Positions 8,210 to 15,602 of a DNA stretch of 39,139 bases are shown here, one piece after another. Both the position numbers and the translations under genes were made by a program. The notes beneath the pieces were generated by a model that was given only the letters and a program-made list of their open reading frames with translations, did no database searches and was not told where the DNA came from. The stretch covers positions 1-39,139 of the forward strand of contig CANRMY010000020.1 of the NCBI GenBank assembly GCA_947631845.1, written 5' to 3'. Every line of letters starts with the position of its first letter. The stretch's first letter is position 1. This DNA is from an uncultured Oscillospiraceae bacterium. Lineage in GTDB: Bacteria; Bacillota; Clostridia; Oscillospirales; Oscillospiraceae.

Positions 8210-8260
8210 AACGTATTTTTGTAGGGGCCGGACACCTGGCCGGCCCGTCCGCAACGTATT
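8210..8260. repeat. Small palindromic intergenic element with 8-bp flanking repeats
   Basis: A GC-rich hairpin (8225-8231 with 8240-8246) in a GTAGGGGC...GCCCG context is flanked by two copies of AACGTATT (8210-8217 and 8253-8260). The layout resembles REP or MITE-like palindromes of clostridial genomes; the flanking octamers could be a target duplication. It lies in the gap between the racemase-like gene and mutL. Confidence 0.45.
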
Positions 8261-8311
8261 CGCGGTTTCGGATACCCGGAGCGCTTTTCGATAACAGAGA
8301 GGGAAAAGACT

Positions 8312-10261
8312 ATGCCAAAGATCAGGGAAATGCCGCCCCACCTGGCGGATCTCATTGCCGCCGGGGAGGTGGTGGAGCGGCCGGCCAGCGTGGTCAAGGA
8401 GCTGGTGGAAAATTCCATAGACGCCGGGGCCAAAGCCGTCACCGTGGAGATCCGCTCCGGCGGCATGGCGGAGATCCGGGTCACCGACGACGGCTGCGGC
8501 ATGGCGGCGGAGGACGTGGAGACGGCGTTTTTGCGCCACGCCACCTCCAAGCTGCGCACGGAGCGGGACTTGGAGGCCATCGGCACCCTGGGCTTCCGGG
8601 GCGAGGCCCTGGCGGCCATCGCCAGCGTCTCCCGGGTGGAGCTGGTCACCTGCGAGCGGGGGGCCGCCGAGGGCACGCGGCTTGTGCTGGAGGGCGGCGT
8701 CAAGAGGGAAAGGGGCCCGGCGGGCCATCCGGCGGGGACCACCATCTGCGTCCGGGATCTCTTCTTCAATACCCCGGCGCGGCAGAAATTCATGAAGAAC
8801 GACAGGGCCGAGGGCTCTGCCGTCACCACCGCCGTGGTGCGTCTGGCGCTGAGCCACCCGGAGATCTCCCTGCGCTATATCCGGGAGGGCAAGGAGGAGT
8901 ACCACACCCCCGGCGACGGGCGGCTTCAGTCCGCCGCCTACTGCACCCTGGGCCGGGAATTTGCCCGGGGGCTGCTGCCGGTGTCCGGCAGGACGGAGGG
9001 CCTGGCGGTCAGCGGCTTTGTGTCCACCCCCGCCGCCGCCAGGGGCAACCGGTCCTGGCAGTTTTTCTTCATCAACGGCCGGTTCATCAAATCAAAGCTT
9101 TTACAGGCGGCGGTGGAGCAGGCCTATAAAAACGCCCTGTTCACCGGGCGCTTCCCGGTGTGTCTCCTGGAGCTTACCATGCCCCTGAACGCCGTGGACG
9201 TGAACGTTCACCCCACCAAGATGGAGGTGCGCTTTGCCGACGAGCGGGCGGCCTTCGACGCGGTCTACTGGGCCTGCCGGGGCGCGCTGGAGCGGGAGGA
9301 CAGGCCGGGGGAGCTGGCGCTATCCAAGAGTACCGAGGCGGCCCTGCGCTCGAGCGTGGAGGTCCGGGACATCCCCGGCCATCAGGTCTTCGCCCCCGGC
9401 GGCGGGAAGAGCGCCCCGCTCTCCGGCGGCTTTGTGGTGGGCAGGGCCAACGTGAAGTCCGGGGACGAGTTCTATAAGCGGGTCACCGCCGACACCTTCC
9501 GCACGGAGTACGGCGCGCCGGCGGGCTTCAAAACGGCCATCCGCCCCGCTCAGATCGGGCCTCAGGAGCCCCTGAAGAGGGGCGAGGCGGAGCTGGAGGA
9601 CGCGGTCACGCTCCATGACGCCGTCAGCGAGGCCCAGACCGTCCTCTCCCTCCCCGATCCGGAACCGGCGGCGGAGGCCGCCCCTGTTCCCACGGGGCGG
9701 GACTGGCGGTATGTGGGGGAGGCCCTGGGCACCTACGTCCTTGTGGAACGGGGGGACAGCCTCTTTCTCATCGACAAGCACGCCGCCCACGAGCGGATCT
9801 TATTCGACAAGCTGAAAAACAGAAAATATGAGGTCACGGGCCAGCTGCTCCTGACCCCCCTGGTGTGCGACCTGGGCGCCGAGACGGCCGGGACGCTGAC
9901 GGAGAACGAGGCGCTCTTAGGGGAGCTGGGCTTTGAGTTCTCCGACTTCGGCGGCGGCAGCGTGGCCCTCCGGCAGGTGCCCATCGACATGGACCTGTCC
10001 GACCCCGCCGGGATGCTGGAGGAGATCGCGGACAAGCTGAGGACCGGCGGCAGGCGGGACGTGGAGGCCATGCGGGACGACGTGCTCCACACCGTGGCCT
10101 GCAAGGCGGCCATCAAGGCCGGAAAGCGGACGGATCCCGGGGAGCTTACGGGCCTCATCGACGCGGTGCTCTCCGGCGCCGTGCGCTACTGCCCTCACGG
10201 CCGGCCCGTCAGCCTGGAGCTGACGAGAGGGCAGCTGGACAGGAGCTTTAAGCGGGCATGA
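8312..10261 (+). CDS. mutL: DNA mismatch repair endonuclease MutL
   Basis: 649 residues. GHKL ATPase motifs at the N-terminus: ENSIDAGA (33-40), DDGCGM (59-64), HATSK (76-80) and GFRGEAL (94-100). The C-terminal dimerisation/endonuclease domain has D488-KHAAHERILF-D499, corresponding to DQHA(x)2E(x)4E but with Asp at the last position, then ACK (about 596-598) and CPHGRP (627-632). It links MutS recognition to strand nicking. RBS AGAGAGGG precedes ATG 8312. The stop overlaps the miaA start by four bases. Confidence 0.97.
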   Translation: MPKIREMPPHLADLIAAGEVVERPASVVKELVENSIDAGAKAVTVEIRSGGMAEIRVTDDGCGMAAEDVETAFLRHATSKLRTERDLEAIGTLGFRGEALAAIASVSRVELVTCERGAAEGTRLVLEGGVKRERGPAGHPAGTTICVRDLFFNTPARQKFMKNDRAEGSAVTTAVVRLALSHPEISLRYIREGKEEYHTPGDGRLQSAAYCTLGREFARGLLPVSGRTEGLAVSGFVSTPAAARGNRSWQFFFINGRFIKSKLLQAAVEQAYKNALFTGRFPVCLLELTMPLNAVDVNVHPTKMEVRFADERAAFDAVYWACRGALEREDRPGELALSKSTEAALRSSVEVRDIPGHQVFAPGGGKSAPLSGGFVVGRANVKSGDEFYKRVTADTFRTEYGAPAGFKTAIRPAQIGPQEPLKRGEAELEDAVTLHDAVSEAQTVLSLPDPEPAAEAAPVPTGRDWRYVGEALGTYVLVERGDSLFLIDKHAAHERILFDKLKNRKYEVTGQLLLTPLVCDLGAETAGTLTENEALLGELGFEFSDFGGGSVALRQVPIDMDLSDPAGMLEEIADKLRTGGRRDVEAMRDDVLHTVACKAAIKAGKRTDPGELTGLIDAVLSGAVRYCPHGRPVSLELTRGQLDRSFKRA

Positions 10262-11190
10262 GCGGCGTTTTAGTGATCACGGGCCCCACGGCCACGGGCA
10301 AGACGGCCCTGGGCGTCCGGCTGGCGAAGCTCCTGGGCGGAGAGGTGGTGTCCGCCGACTCCATGCAGGTGTACAGGTATATGGACATCGGCACCGCCAA
10401 GCCCGCCCCGGAGGAGACGGAGGGCGTGCCCCACCATATGATCGACGTGGTCAGCCCCTTTGAGAGCTACTCCGTGTCCCGCTATGTGGAGGACGCGGCG
10501 GCGGTGTGCCGCGAGCTTTCAGCCCGGGGGAAGCTCCCCGTCATCGTGGGCGGCACGGGCCTCTATATAGAGGCGCTGATCTCCGGCTGGGACTTTGAGC
10601 GCGGCCCCGGCGACGGCGCGCTGCGGCAGGAGCTGTCGGCGCTGTACGATGAGCTGGGCGGGGAGCGGATGCTGGAGAGGCTGGCGCGCACCGACTCGGA
10701 GCGGGCCGGAAAGCTCCACCCCAACGACAAAAAGCGGATCGTCCGGGCGCTGGAGATCGCGGAAAACGGCGGCAATATCTCCCGGCACGACCGGGAGACG
10801 CGCGCCGCGCCGCCGCGCTTTCAGGCGAAGACCGTCGTCCTGGGGTACGCCGACAGGGCCGATCTCTATGAGCGCATCGACAGGCGGGTGGACGGCATGA
10901 TGGCCCGGGGGCTTGTGGGCGAGGTGGAAAAGCTCCTGGCCATGGGCCTGACCCCGGAGCACACCGCCATGCAGGCCATCGGCTATAAGGAGCTCTGCGC
11001 GGCCCTGGCGGGGAAATGCTCCCTGGACGAGGCCGTGGAGACCGTCAAGCGGGAGTCCCGGCGCTACGCCAAGCGGCAGATCAGCTGGTGCAAGCGGTAT
11101 GAGGACAGGCTTGATGTGATTTTTGAAAAAGTGCCGGATTTTGAAAAGGCTGTCGCTCTTTCGACAAATTTCGCGAAGGAACTGGTATAA
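10258..11190 (+). CDS. miaA: tRNA dimethylallyltransferase MiaA
   Basis: 310 residues. P-loop GPTATGKT (9-16), the DSMQVY segment that contacts substrate and base, and GTAKP are all present. It transfers a dimethylallyl group to N6 of A37 in tRNAs reading UNN codons, making the substrate for MiaB. The ATGA overlap with mutL (10258-10261) indicates coupled translation, and hfq follows after 90 bp, giving the widely seen mutL-miaA-hfq order. Confidence 0.97.
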   Translation: MSGVLVITGPTATGKTALGVRLAKLLGGEVVSADSMQVYRYMDIGTAKPAPEETEGVPHHMIDVVSPFESYSVSRYVEDAAAVCRELSARGKLPVIVGGTGLYIEALISGWDFERGPGDGALRQELSALYDELGGERMLERLARTDSERAGKLHPNDKKRIVRALEIAENGGNISRHDRETRAAPPRFQAKTVVLGYADRADLYERIDRRVDGMMARGLVGEVEKLLAMGLTPEHTAMQAIGYKELCAALAGKCSLDEAVETVKRESRRYAKRQISWCKRYEDRLDVIFEKVPDFEKAVALSTNFAKELV

Positions 11191-11280
11191 ACTGTAAGCC
11201 GCAAGCCCGGAAGGGCCGAAGGAACATCAGAGGTTCCGAAAATATATAAAGCGCGCACAGCGCGGAAAGGCGGCTTACAT

Positions 11281-11550
11281 ATGATAAAAGCGTTGAATAT
11301 TCAGGATTCATTTTTGAACGAGGCCAGGAAAAAGCGGGCGCCGCTGACGGTGTTTTTGGTGAACGGATTCCAGATGCGCGGGGCGGTGCTGGGCTTTGAC
11401 AGCTTCACGGTGATGCTGGAGAGCGAGGGGAAGCAGCAGATGGTGTACAAGCACGCCATCTCCACCATCGCCCCTGCCAGATCCCTCAACATTCCGGAGC
11501 TGGAGGAGGAGCCGGAGATCCTGCCGGAGCGGGAGCCGGCCTTCCGGTAA
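11281..11550 (+). CDS. hfq: RNA chaperone Hfq
   Basis: 89 residues, compact Gram-positive type. QDSFLN (8-13) is the proximal-face motif, followed by the Sm1 segment through about residue 47 and Sm2 with YKHAIST (56-62). The acidic C-terminal tail (about 72-89) is short. It forms a hexameric ring binding sRNAs and mRNAs. Ribosome site GGAAAGG at 11264-11270. The following 450 bp are gene-free and packed with inverted repeats. Confidence 0.96.
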   Translation: MIKALNIQDSFLNEARKKRAPLTVFLVNGFQMRGAVLGFDSFTVMLESEGKQQMVYKHAISTIAPARSLNIPELEEEPEILPEREPAFR

Positions 11551-11588
11551 GTGCGCCCCCGGTATACAACGCTCAGGTAAAGAAGTTC

Positions 11589-11616
11589 CAGGAACAGGCT
11601 TTTGCCTGTTCCTGGA
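11589..11616 (+). repeat. 12-bp hairpin after hfq (hairpin 1)
   Basis: Bases 11589-11600 and 11605-11616 pair perfectly around a TTTT loop. It lies 38 bases after the hfq stop but has no T-run. Nearly the same stem recurs at 11824-11851. Confidence 0.7.
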
Positions 11617-11622
11617 GAAACT

Positions 11623-11656
11623 GTCGGAAAAAGCCCTGACGGGCTTTTTCCGACAA
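11623..11656. repeat. 15-bp hairpin (hairpin 2)
   Basis: Perfect 15-bp inverted repeat (11623-11637 with 11642-11656) and TGAC loop; the right arm contains TTTTT. Its left arm plus loop shares 15 identical bases (11625-11639) with 8177-8191 upstream of mutL, so it belongs to a dispersed sequence family. Confidence 0.7.
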
Positions 11657-11672
11657 GGGGAACGTGCGGGCA

Positions 11673-11708
11673 ATTTTCTCTGAATTTTGCGAAATTCAAA
11701 GAAAATTA
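11673..11708. repeat. 16-bp hairpin (hairpin 3)
   Basis: AT-rich inverted repeat, 11673-11688 with 11693-11708, one G-U pair and TGCG loop. Third consecutive stem in the gap after hfq. Confidence 0.65.
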
Positions 11709-11715
11709 CCCTGCT

Positions 11716-11851
11716 GTCGCCCTGCACGCGCCCCAAAGGGGCACACTTGTGCGACAAAAGGGATTTTTTCCGACGCACATGTCGCCGGAAAAAATATTGA
11801 ATTTGAGTTTTTTGACAAGCTGTCCAGGGACAGGCTTCGGCCTGTTCCTGG
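11716..11851. repeat. Further inverted repeats (hairpins 4-6)
   Basis: Three more dyads follow: 11716-11757 (TGTCGC/GCGACA around an inner GCCCC/GGGGC), 11763-11795 (10-bp ATTTTTTCCG with its complement), and 11824-11851 (12-bp stem with TTCG loop, matching hairpin 1 apart from one arm base). Together with hairpins 1-3 they occupy most of 11589-11851. Confidence 0.6.
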
Positions 11852-11926
11852 AGCTGTTTTGTCTCTTTGGCCGGAAGGGGCGCCGCGGACGGGGAGATAA
11901 TTTTCAAGATGACATAATATATTTCA

Positions 11927-11955
11927 TGGACAAATTGAAAAAAGTGTGATATAAT
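11927..11955 (+). promoter_or_regulatory. Sigma-A promoter for the yggS-sepF-divIVA block
   Basis: TGGACA (11927-11932), 17-base spacer, TATAAT (11950-11955), 45 bases upstream of the GTG start at 12001. Likely the main promoter for the HlyD-like to rluD gene run. Confidence 0.65.
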
Positions 11956-12000
11956 TCAAAGGTTAACGGTGTTCACCAAGAGGCGGAAGGAGGCCGGGGC

Positions 12001-13191
12001 GTGGAGCGGAGCGACGCGATCATCAAATTCGTGGCGATCTTTGTGTTCATCGCCATCCTGTTCTATCTGGGTATCTCCTTCCTCTCCAGCTACCGGGATC
12101 CCCTGCGGACGGTGACGGCCTCGGGCATGGAGCTCCACGACGGGCTGGAGACATCCGGCTTCATCGTCCGGGACGAGCAGCTCCTGACGGCCTCCGGCTC
12201 CAATGTGGCCGTGACGGTGACGGAGGGGGCCAAGCTGGCCCGGGGCGAGACGGTGGCCGTCCGCTACTCCGGCTCCGCCGCCATGGAGCGCGCCCAGCAG
12301 ATCAGTGAGATCCAGCTGAAGATCCGCCAGCTGACGGCGCTGAAGAACGGCAAGAGCGAGGACGAGCTCTCCAAGGAGACGATCCTCTCCCTGGCAAAGG
12401 CCGTGACGGGCGGGGATCTGAGCCGGCTTTACGAGATCGAACAGGATGTGGATGCCTACATCATCTACGGCACCGCCCTGGCCACCGGCCAGGAGGCGGA
12501 GGAGATTGCCGCCCTGGAGGAGGAGCTGCGGCGGCTGAGCCAAAGCGCCTCCGCGGACACGGGCCGGGTGACGGCCCCCTTTTCCGGCACCTTCTCCTTT
12601 GCCGCCGACGGGTTTGAGAGCGTCACCCCGGAGGACATGCGGGAGCTGACCGTGTCCCAGTACAACAACCTGTTTTCAAGCCCCAGGGAGGTGGACGCCG
12701 ACGTGGTGGGGCGGCTCATCCGGGGCATCCGGTGGTATTACGCCACGCGGGTGGACGAGGAGAGCGCCAGTAAGCTGACCATCGGCAAAAACGCGCGTCT
12801 GGCCTTCTCCCGCACCTACTCCCAGGAGCTGACCATGCTGGTGGAGAGCATCAGTCCCGCCGAGGACGGCCTGTGCGCCGTGGTGTTCTCCTCGGATAAA
12901 TATATGCAGGACGTGGCGGCCCTCCGGGGCGCCACCGCCGAGATCGTCTTCGGCACCCTCACCGGTATCAGCGTCCCCCGGGAAGCCGTCCATGTGGTCA
13001 CCGACGAGGATCAGATCGAGAACGTGGTCTATGTGCTCCAGGGCATTTCCGCCGTGGAGGTGCCGGTGAACATCATCGCGGAAAACGGCGACTACTACAT
13101 GGTGGAGGAGACCCGGGACGGCCTCCGGGTGGGGGACATCATCATCGTCCGGGCTAAAGAGCTTTATCCCGGCGCGGTTGTGGAGGGATAG
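12001..13191 (+). CDS. HlyD-like membrane-fusion protein of the sepF operon
   Basis: 396 residues with one N-terminal membrane segment (about 9-30), a beta-rich lipoyl-like half, a short coiled-coil region (about 95-185) and a second beta half. This layout matches clostridial HlyD-family/periplasmic adaptor-like proteins, which recur beside yggS-sepF; no transporter gene accompanies it. The role is unknown but context suggests an envelope or division function. GTG start at 12001 preceded by AAGGAGG at 11987-11993. It ends 2 bp before the yggS start. Confidence 0.85.
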   Translation: MERSDAIIKFVAIFVFIAILFYLGISFLSSYRDPLRTVTASGMELHDGLETSGFIVRDEQLLTASGSNVAVTVTEGAKLARGETVAVRYSGSAAMERAQQISEIQLKIRQLTALKNGKSEDELSKETILSLAKAVTGGDLSRLYEIEQDVDAYIIYGTALATGQEAEEIAALEEELRRLSQSASADTGRVTAPFSGTFSFAADGFESVTPEDMRELTVSQYNNLFSSPREVDADVVGRLIRGIRWYYATRVDEESASKLTIGKNARLAFSRTYSQELTMLVESISPAEDGLCAVVFSSDKYMQDVAALRGATAEIVFGTLTGISVPREAVHVVTDEDQIENVVYVLQGISAVEVPVNIIAENGDYYMVEETRDGLRVGDIIIVRAKELYPGAVVEG

Positions 13192-13193
13192 GC

Positions 13194-13898
13194 GTGGAGA
13201 AGAGCCTTTGCGAGATACGGGACAGCGCTGCGCGGGTGCTGGAGCGGGTGAATGCCGCCGCGGAGAGGGCCGGCCACGAGGTCGTGCTGGTGGCGGCGTC
13301 CAAGCTGAACGACCCTGAGCGGGTGCGGGCCGCCTTTGACGGCGGCGTGCGCCATTTCGGCGAGAACCGGGTCCAGGAGCTGGAGAGCAAGCTGGCCGCG
13401 GACGCTTACGCCGGGGCCACGGCGCATTTTATCGGGCACCTTCAGAAAAACAAGGTGAAAAGCGTGGTGGGCCGGGTATCCCTCATCCAGTCGGCGGACT
13501 CCCCGGAGCTTCTGCGGCTCATCGGAAAACGGGCCGGGGAGCTGGGGATCGTCCAGGACGTGCTGCTGGAGGTGAACATCGGCCGGGAGGCGGCAAAATC
13601 CGGCGTACCGCCGGAGGCGCTGCGGGAGCTGGCGGCGGAAGCCGCGGAAATTCCCGGGATTTTTGTCCGCGGATTGATGACGATCCCCCCGGCGGGGGAG
13701 GAAAAGGAAAAAACTGTCCAATATTTTGAGCAAACACGCAAGCTTTTTATTGACATCGGCGCGAAAAAATACGATAATGTCAGTATGTGTATCCTGTCCA
13801 TGGGGATGAGTGCCGATTTTGAGGAGGCCATCGCCTGCGGGGCCAACATGGTGCGCGTGGGCACGGCCATTTTCGGACAGCGGTACGCCAGGGCGTAG
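13194..13898 (+). CDS. YggS family PLP homeostasis protein
   Basis: 234 residues, single-domain fold-type III PLP protein. The PLP lysine is K37 in VAASK; HFGENRVQE and the late SMGMS phosphate-binding segment are present. The family (YggS/YlmE/PROSC) controls free PLP and amino-acid pools rather than catalysing racemisation. GTG start at 13194 with GGAGGG at 13182-13187 inside the end of the preceding gene. Part of the yggS-sepF-divIVA cluster. Confidence 0.95.
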   Translation: MEKSLCEIRDSAARVLERVNAAAERAGHEVVLVAASKLNDPERVRAAFDGGVRHFGENRVQELESKLAADAYAGATAHFIGHLQKNKVKSVVGRVSLIQSADSPELLRLIGKRAGELGIVQDVLLEVNIGREAAKSGVPPEALRELAAEAAEIPGIFVRGLMTIPPAGEEKEKTVQYFEQTRKLFIDIGAKKYDNVSMCILSMGMSADFEEAIACGANMVRVGTAIFGQRYARA

Positions 13899-13986
13899 AC
13901 CCCCTCGCGGCCCAACAGCGCTCCCGCGACCGAAAATCGCCGGAGGCATAAAATAAATATAACATTACTTTTTGGAGGCTGTACAA

Positions 13987-14457
13987 ATGGGACTTCTGAA
14001 CGAGCTCAAGAAACTGACCAAGCCCTATGACGACGAAGAGGACGAATTCGAGGACTTTACCCCCCGCGCGCCGGAGAAGATCCCTGTGACGCCCCGTACC
14101 GCCGCGCCCACCCGCGTGCCCACCGGCAGTATGCCGGACGACAGGCGCGAGGCCAACAAGGTGGTGAACATCCACGCCACCACTCAGCTGCAGGTGGTGC
14201 TGGTGAAGCCTGATAAATTTGAGAACGCCGCGGAGATCGCCGAGCACCTCCGTGACAAGCACACCGTCGTGCTGAACCTGGAATCCACCAACAAGGACGT
14301 CTCCCGCCGGCTTCTGGACTTCCTCTCCGGCGTGGCCTTCGCCCAGGACGGCAAGATCAAGAAGGTGGCCCAGGGCACCTACCTCATCACGCCCTACAAC
14401 GTCAACCTCATGGGCGATCTCATCGACGAGCTGGAGAACAACGGTTTATATTTTTAA
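13987..14457 (+). CDS. sepF: Cell division protein SepF
   Basis: 156 residues. N-terminal amphipathic helix (about 1-12) for membrane binding, an acidic/proline-rich linker, and the SepF C-terminal domain (about 65-150) containing VVLNLE and a DFLSG segment. It bundles FtsZ filaments and tethers them to the membrane. The ATG at 13987 is preferred over an upstream TTG because TTGGAGG (13972-13978) is the ribosome site. Confidence 0.95.
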   Translation: MGLLNELKKLTKPYDDEEDEFEDFTPRAPEKIPVTPRTAAPTRVPTGSMPDDRREANKVVNIHATTQLQVVLVKPDKFENAAEIAEHLRDKHTVVLNLESTNKDVSRRLLDFLSGVAFAQDGKIKKVAQGTYLITPYNVNLMGDLIDELENNGLYF

Positions 14458-14601
14458 AAGAAAAGGGAAAAAAGATACAACCGGACGCGCGCCAGGCCCT
14501 GGCCGGCCGTGACCGGACAGGCGGCGCGATGCCGGCGCGGGATCTTGGCGTGAGCCCGGAGCGGCGGCACAGGCGGCGACTACACGAAAGGGTTGATTTG
14601 C

Positions 14602-15525
14602 ATGTTGACACCTCAGGATATCGAGAGCAAGGAGCTGCCCAAGGCCGTATTCGGCGGGTACGATATGACCTCCGTGGACGAGTTCCTGGAACAGCTGGCC
14701 GCGGATTACGCCACGCTCTACAAGGACAATATGGTTCTGAAGGGCAAGCTGAAGGTTCTGGTGGAGAAGGTGGAGGAATACCGCTCCACCGAGGACGCCA
14801 TGCGTATGGCGCTGCTGACCGCCCAGAAGATGAGCGACGATATGATGGCCGAGACAAAGGGAAAATGTGATGAGATGCTGGCTGCCGCCGCCCGCGATTC
14901 CGACGAGTCCCGGGCCAGGGCGGCCGAGGACATCACCCACGAGGCTATGAAGCTGGAGGCCGCCAAGGTCAAGACGGCCGCCTTTGTGTCCGCGTCCCGG
15001 CAGATCTTGGACCAGTATGAGGCGTTTTTGGAGAAGCTTGACGCCGTGAACACCCAGTACGGCGGCGCCGCGCCCGCGTCCGCCCAGCCTGTGGAGCCGG
15101 CCCGCGAGCCGGTCTTCTCCCCGGAGCCGGAGCGTGTCCGGATGCCCGCCGCCCCCGCCGGCCAGCCGGAGAGCCAGCCGGAGGCCGCGCCGGAGCCCGA
15201 AGCCGCGCCGGCCATCTCCGCCGAGCCCCCCGCGCCCCCTGAGGGCGTGGATCTGGGCGAAGAGATGGAGCCGGAGACGCCCGCCGGCAAGGACGGGAAC
15301 GACGGCAGCGCGGCCGCCGACGATATGACCGCCGCCACCCGCCGCATCGACATCGACTCCGTGCGCCGCTTCTACTCCGGCGACGGCGAGACGAAGCGCC
15401 TGGCCTGGGACGAGGAGGACGAGATGACCACGCCCCGGCCCAAGTTTGACTTCTCCGATCTGCGCTTCGGCGCCAACTACGGGGACGAGGAGCCCAGGAA
15501 AAAGGGCGGAAAAAAGGACAAATAA
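14602..15525 (+). CDS. divIVA: DivIVA domain protein
   Basis: 307 residues. The N-terminal 60 residues have the DivIVA lipid-binding signature (FGGYDMTSVDEFL), followed by coiled coil to about 150 and a long Pro/Ala/Glu-rich disordered stretch (about 155-230) with an acidic-basic tail. DivIVA marks negatively curved membranes at poles and septa. ATG 14602 follows GAAAGGG at 14586-14592. The usual ylmG and ylmH genes between sepF and divIVA are absent; the 144-bp gap has no ORF. Confidence 0.93.
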   Translation: MLTPQDIESKELPKAVFGGYDMTSVDEFLEQLAADYATLYKDNMVLKGKLKVLVEKVEEYRSTEDAMRMALLTAQKMSDDMMAETKGKCDEMLAAAARDSDESRARAAEDITHEAMKLEAAKVKTAAFVSASRQILDQYEAFLEKLDAVNTQYGGAAPASAQPVEPAREPVFSPEPERVRMPAAPAGQPESQPEAAPEPEAAPAISAEPPAPPEGVDLGEEMEPETPAGKDGNDGSAAADDMTAATRRIDIDSVRRFYSGDGETKRLAWDEEDEMTTPRPKFDFSDLRFGANYGDEEPRKKGGKKDK

Positions 15526-15602
15526 CGGCCCGTCCCTATAAAGATAAAGAATCCATTTTCCCACAGTATGCAAATCAGTCAGGAAATCGAGGAACTCCGA
15601 AC

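Noticed and set aside
15526-15602. T-box riboswitch ahead of ileS
   Set aside because: Only 77 bp are available, with no specifier-loop structure, no GGTGGNACC-type T-box sequence and no terminator.
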